NCBI RefSeq assembly: GCF_018603905.1
Contig: NZ_JAHFZZ010000020.1
Location: 124,001-188,000 of the forward strand
Direction of reading: 5' to 3'
Length of the DNA: 64,000 bases
Source: Nonomuraea sp. NEAU-A123
GTDB taxonomy: Bacteria; Actinomycetota; Actinomycetes; Streptosporangiales; Streptosporangiaceae
Notes under the pieces: generated by a model
What the model saw: the letters and a program-made list of their open reading frames with translations, nothing else
What the model was told of the DNA's origin: nothing
The model's database searches: none
Shown here: positions 62,615 to 64,000 of the stretch, one piece after another
How the letters are laid out: every line of letters begins with the position of its first letter
How positions within the stretch are numbered: position 1 is the first letter of the stretch
Program-made: the position numbers and the translations under genes

Positions 62615-62833
62615 CTAGTTGCCCGAGGACTTCTTGCCGAAGCGCTTCTCGAAGCGCGCGACCCGGCCACCGGTGTCCAGGATCTTCTGCTTGCCCGTGT
62701 AGAACGGGTGGCAGGCCGAGCAGACATCAGCGTGGATGCTGCCGTTCTTGGCGGTGCTACGGGTGGTGAACGTGTTGCCGCAGGTGCAGGTCACCTGGGT
62801 CACGTTGTACGCGGGGTGGATGTCGGGCTTCAT
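62615..62833 (-). CDS. rpmE: 50S ribosomal protein L31 (zinc-binding form)
   Basis: This 72-residue ribosomal protein has MKPDIHPAYNVTQVTCTCGN with C16 and C18, and DVCSACHPFYTGKQ with C38 and C41. These four cysteines make it the zinc-containing C+ form, which is replaced under zinc starvation in many actinomycetes. GAAAGGAC upstream supports the start. It is on the same strand as prfA with a terminator between. Confidence 0.96.
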   Translation of the reverse strand: MKPDIHPAYNVTQVTCTCGNTFTTRSTAKNGSIHADVCSACHPFYTGKQKILDTGGRVARFEKRFGKKSSGN

Positions 62834-63047
62834 TGCTGTCCTTTCGAGGTGCGGTCGCCGGGTCGCCAGAAGTCGCGATCAAACGCGGGCGGGAGCCGGA
62901 ACCGCTGCGGGTCAGCTACCAGTGTGCCAGATGCTGTAACCGTCCCAGGCCACCAGGCATTCCCGGATCCTTATAGCGCCGTCACTCAGGTCACATTAGG
63001 CTCCGGCGCACAAACCATTACTTTTTCCCCATAAGGACTGCGATCAG

Positions 63048-64000
63048 ATGAAGAAGAGGCTGCGGTCGCTACTCGCGACCGCCACGGGGGCCGCGCTTCT
63101 CCTCGGATGCGTGAACCTCCCGGCCGCGTGGGCGGCCAGTGCCGGAAGCGATTTCAACGGGGCTGCCACGTCGGACGCGTTCATCCCGGTCGACAAGGAC
63201 ATCGAGGTCAGCGTCACCCTCAGGCTGAAGGACCCGGCGACCGTCACGGCGGCCGTCTCCGGCAGCATCACACCGCCCGGCAAGGCGGGACGCGACGTGT
63301 CCTTCGACTTCAGGCCGTCTGCGACGAGCAGGGCCACGGAGACCGTGATCACCGGCAGGTTCGGGATCGGCAAGGACGACCCCGCCGGCGACTGGCGGCT
63401 GAACGTCAGGGTCCCGCGCGACGGCGGCACCGGGAGCAACGACTTCGTGCTCCAGGTCTCCGGCAAGCAGGGCATCACCAGTGGCGGCGTCACTCCGAAC
63501 CCGGTGCGACTGATCAAGGGCAAGGACGTCAAGGTCTCGGTGAAGGCTTCGGTGACCGATGCGGGGTCGGTTTCCGCCAAGCTCATCAGCGAGGAGTCCA
63601 ACGAGTCCTTCGACCTGGGCGACCTGGACCGCGGCTCCGACGGCGACTATCGCGGCAGCACCTTCTTCAGCGACGACACGCCTCCCGGCGACTGGACGCT
63701 GGAGGTCTACGCCAACCGCGGCGGTCAGTCGCTCAAGGGCGTCAGCTCCTTCACGGTCGTCGCCCCGGTAGGCGGCGCCTCGAAGAAGGCCAAGGTCAGG
63801 GTCACGATCAAGGCCCCGGCCAAGGTACGGAAGGGCGCGTCCGTCAAGGTCTCCGGCAAGGTGTACCGAGGCTCCAAGGCGTACCCGAAGAAGACGGTAG
63901 AGGTGTACTTCAAGGTCAAGGGCACCAGTACGTACAAGCTCCTGCGCTTCGCGAAGACGAACTCGACCGGTAAGTACGCCAAGTCCTTCACCGTGAAGAA
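63048..64000 (+). CDS. Secreted beta-rich protein (partial)
   Basis: The open frame from ATG 63048 runs off the window end (317 codons, no stop). The N-terminus KKRLRSLLATATGAALLLGC is a signal peptide; LLGC could be a lipobox, although AAWAA a little later would suit ordinary cleavage. Two repeats of about 90 residues follow, each with a GDW(R/T)L element (DDPAGDWRLNV and TPPGDWTLEV). A Lys/Val-rich third part (VRVTIKAPAKVRKGASVKVSG) resembles Ig-like or calcium-free bacterial surface domains. AAGGA lies about ten bases upstream. The function is unknown. Confidence 0.85.
   Translation, partial: MKKRLRSLLATATGAALLLGCVNLPAAWAASAGSDFNGAATSDAFIPVDKDIEVSVTLRLKDPATVTAAVSGSITPPGKAGRDVSFDFRPSATSRATETVITGRFGIGKDDPAGDWRLNVRVPRDGGTGSNDFVLQVSGKQGITSGGVTPNPVRLIKGKDVKVSVKASVTDAGSVSAKLISEESNESFDLGDLDRGSDGDYRGSTFFSDDTPPGDWTLEVYANRGGQSLKGVSSFTVVAPVGGASKKAKVRVTIKAPAKVRKGASVKVSGKVYRGSKAYPKKTVEVYFKVKGTSTYKLLRFAKTNSTGKYAKSFTVK

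Overview
The window is high-GC DNA with dense, often overlapping genes, many GTG/TTG starts and long open frames on the non-coding strand, as expected of an actinomycete. Several features point to a filamentous, spore-forming type: a Scy/FilP-like coiled-coil protein beside methylmalonyl-CoA epimerase and a thiolase, NucS mismatch endonuclease, DUF3039 and DUF2550 proteins, STAS anti-sigma antagonists, and a LamG protein paired with an RHS protein. The best guess is the order Streptosporangiales (Nonomuraea-like). This is inferred from gene content, not from a database search. No rRNA, tRNA, CRISPR array, insertion sequence or prophage was seen.

Region 1 (1-13.5 kb) is mixed. It starts with the end of nicotinate phosphoribosyltransferase, then nicotinamidase, a membrane-anchored small protein, a STAS anti-sigma antagonist, a DEAH helicase, a membrane-anchored unknown, an MFS exporter, a secreted M43 zinc protease and DUF3039. 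Two TetR/MFS export pairs, an AlgH-like protein and a broken gene complete it.

Region 2 (13.5-26 kb) holds malic enzyme, a MarR / CnoX-like thioredoxin-TPR / cytidylate-kinase-like operon, two membrane-anchored unknowns, and a 50-residue protein preceded by a stem-loop. Next come acetyl-CoA acetyltransferase, methylmalonyl-CoA epimerase, the Scy/FilP-like coiled coil, an AI-2E family transporter, an alpha/beta hydrolase and a short-chain dehydrogenase.

Region 3 (26-36 kb) is the most accessory-looking part: a two-gene secreted module of a 1103-residue tandem-LamG protein followed by a 2083-residue RHS/YD-repeat protein. The RHS tail is an Ala/Lys/Arg-rich helix instead of a recognisable toxin.

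Region 4 (36-46 kb) has a hydrolase, a zinc-binding small protein and NucS, then a carotenoid oxygenase / aldehyde dehydrogenase / TetR cluster with clustered palindromes. After these come a second STAS protein, an ABC exporter with its own histidine kinase, and a PduO-type cobalamin adenosyltransferase that could serve methylmalonyl-CoA mutase.

Region 5 (46-64 kb) is the conserved core: DUF2550 and the complete F1Fo ATP synthase operon (AtpI, AtpZ-like, a, c, b, delta, alpha, gamma, beta, epsilon), a WecA/MraY-type transferase, serine hydroxymethyltransferase, threonylcarbamoyl-AMP synthase, PrmC, RF1 and ribosomal protein L31. Between glyA and the Sua5 gene sits an unusual pair: a WXG-like protein and a 679-residue repeat protein. 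The window ends inside a secreted beta-rich protein.
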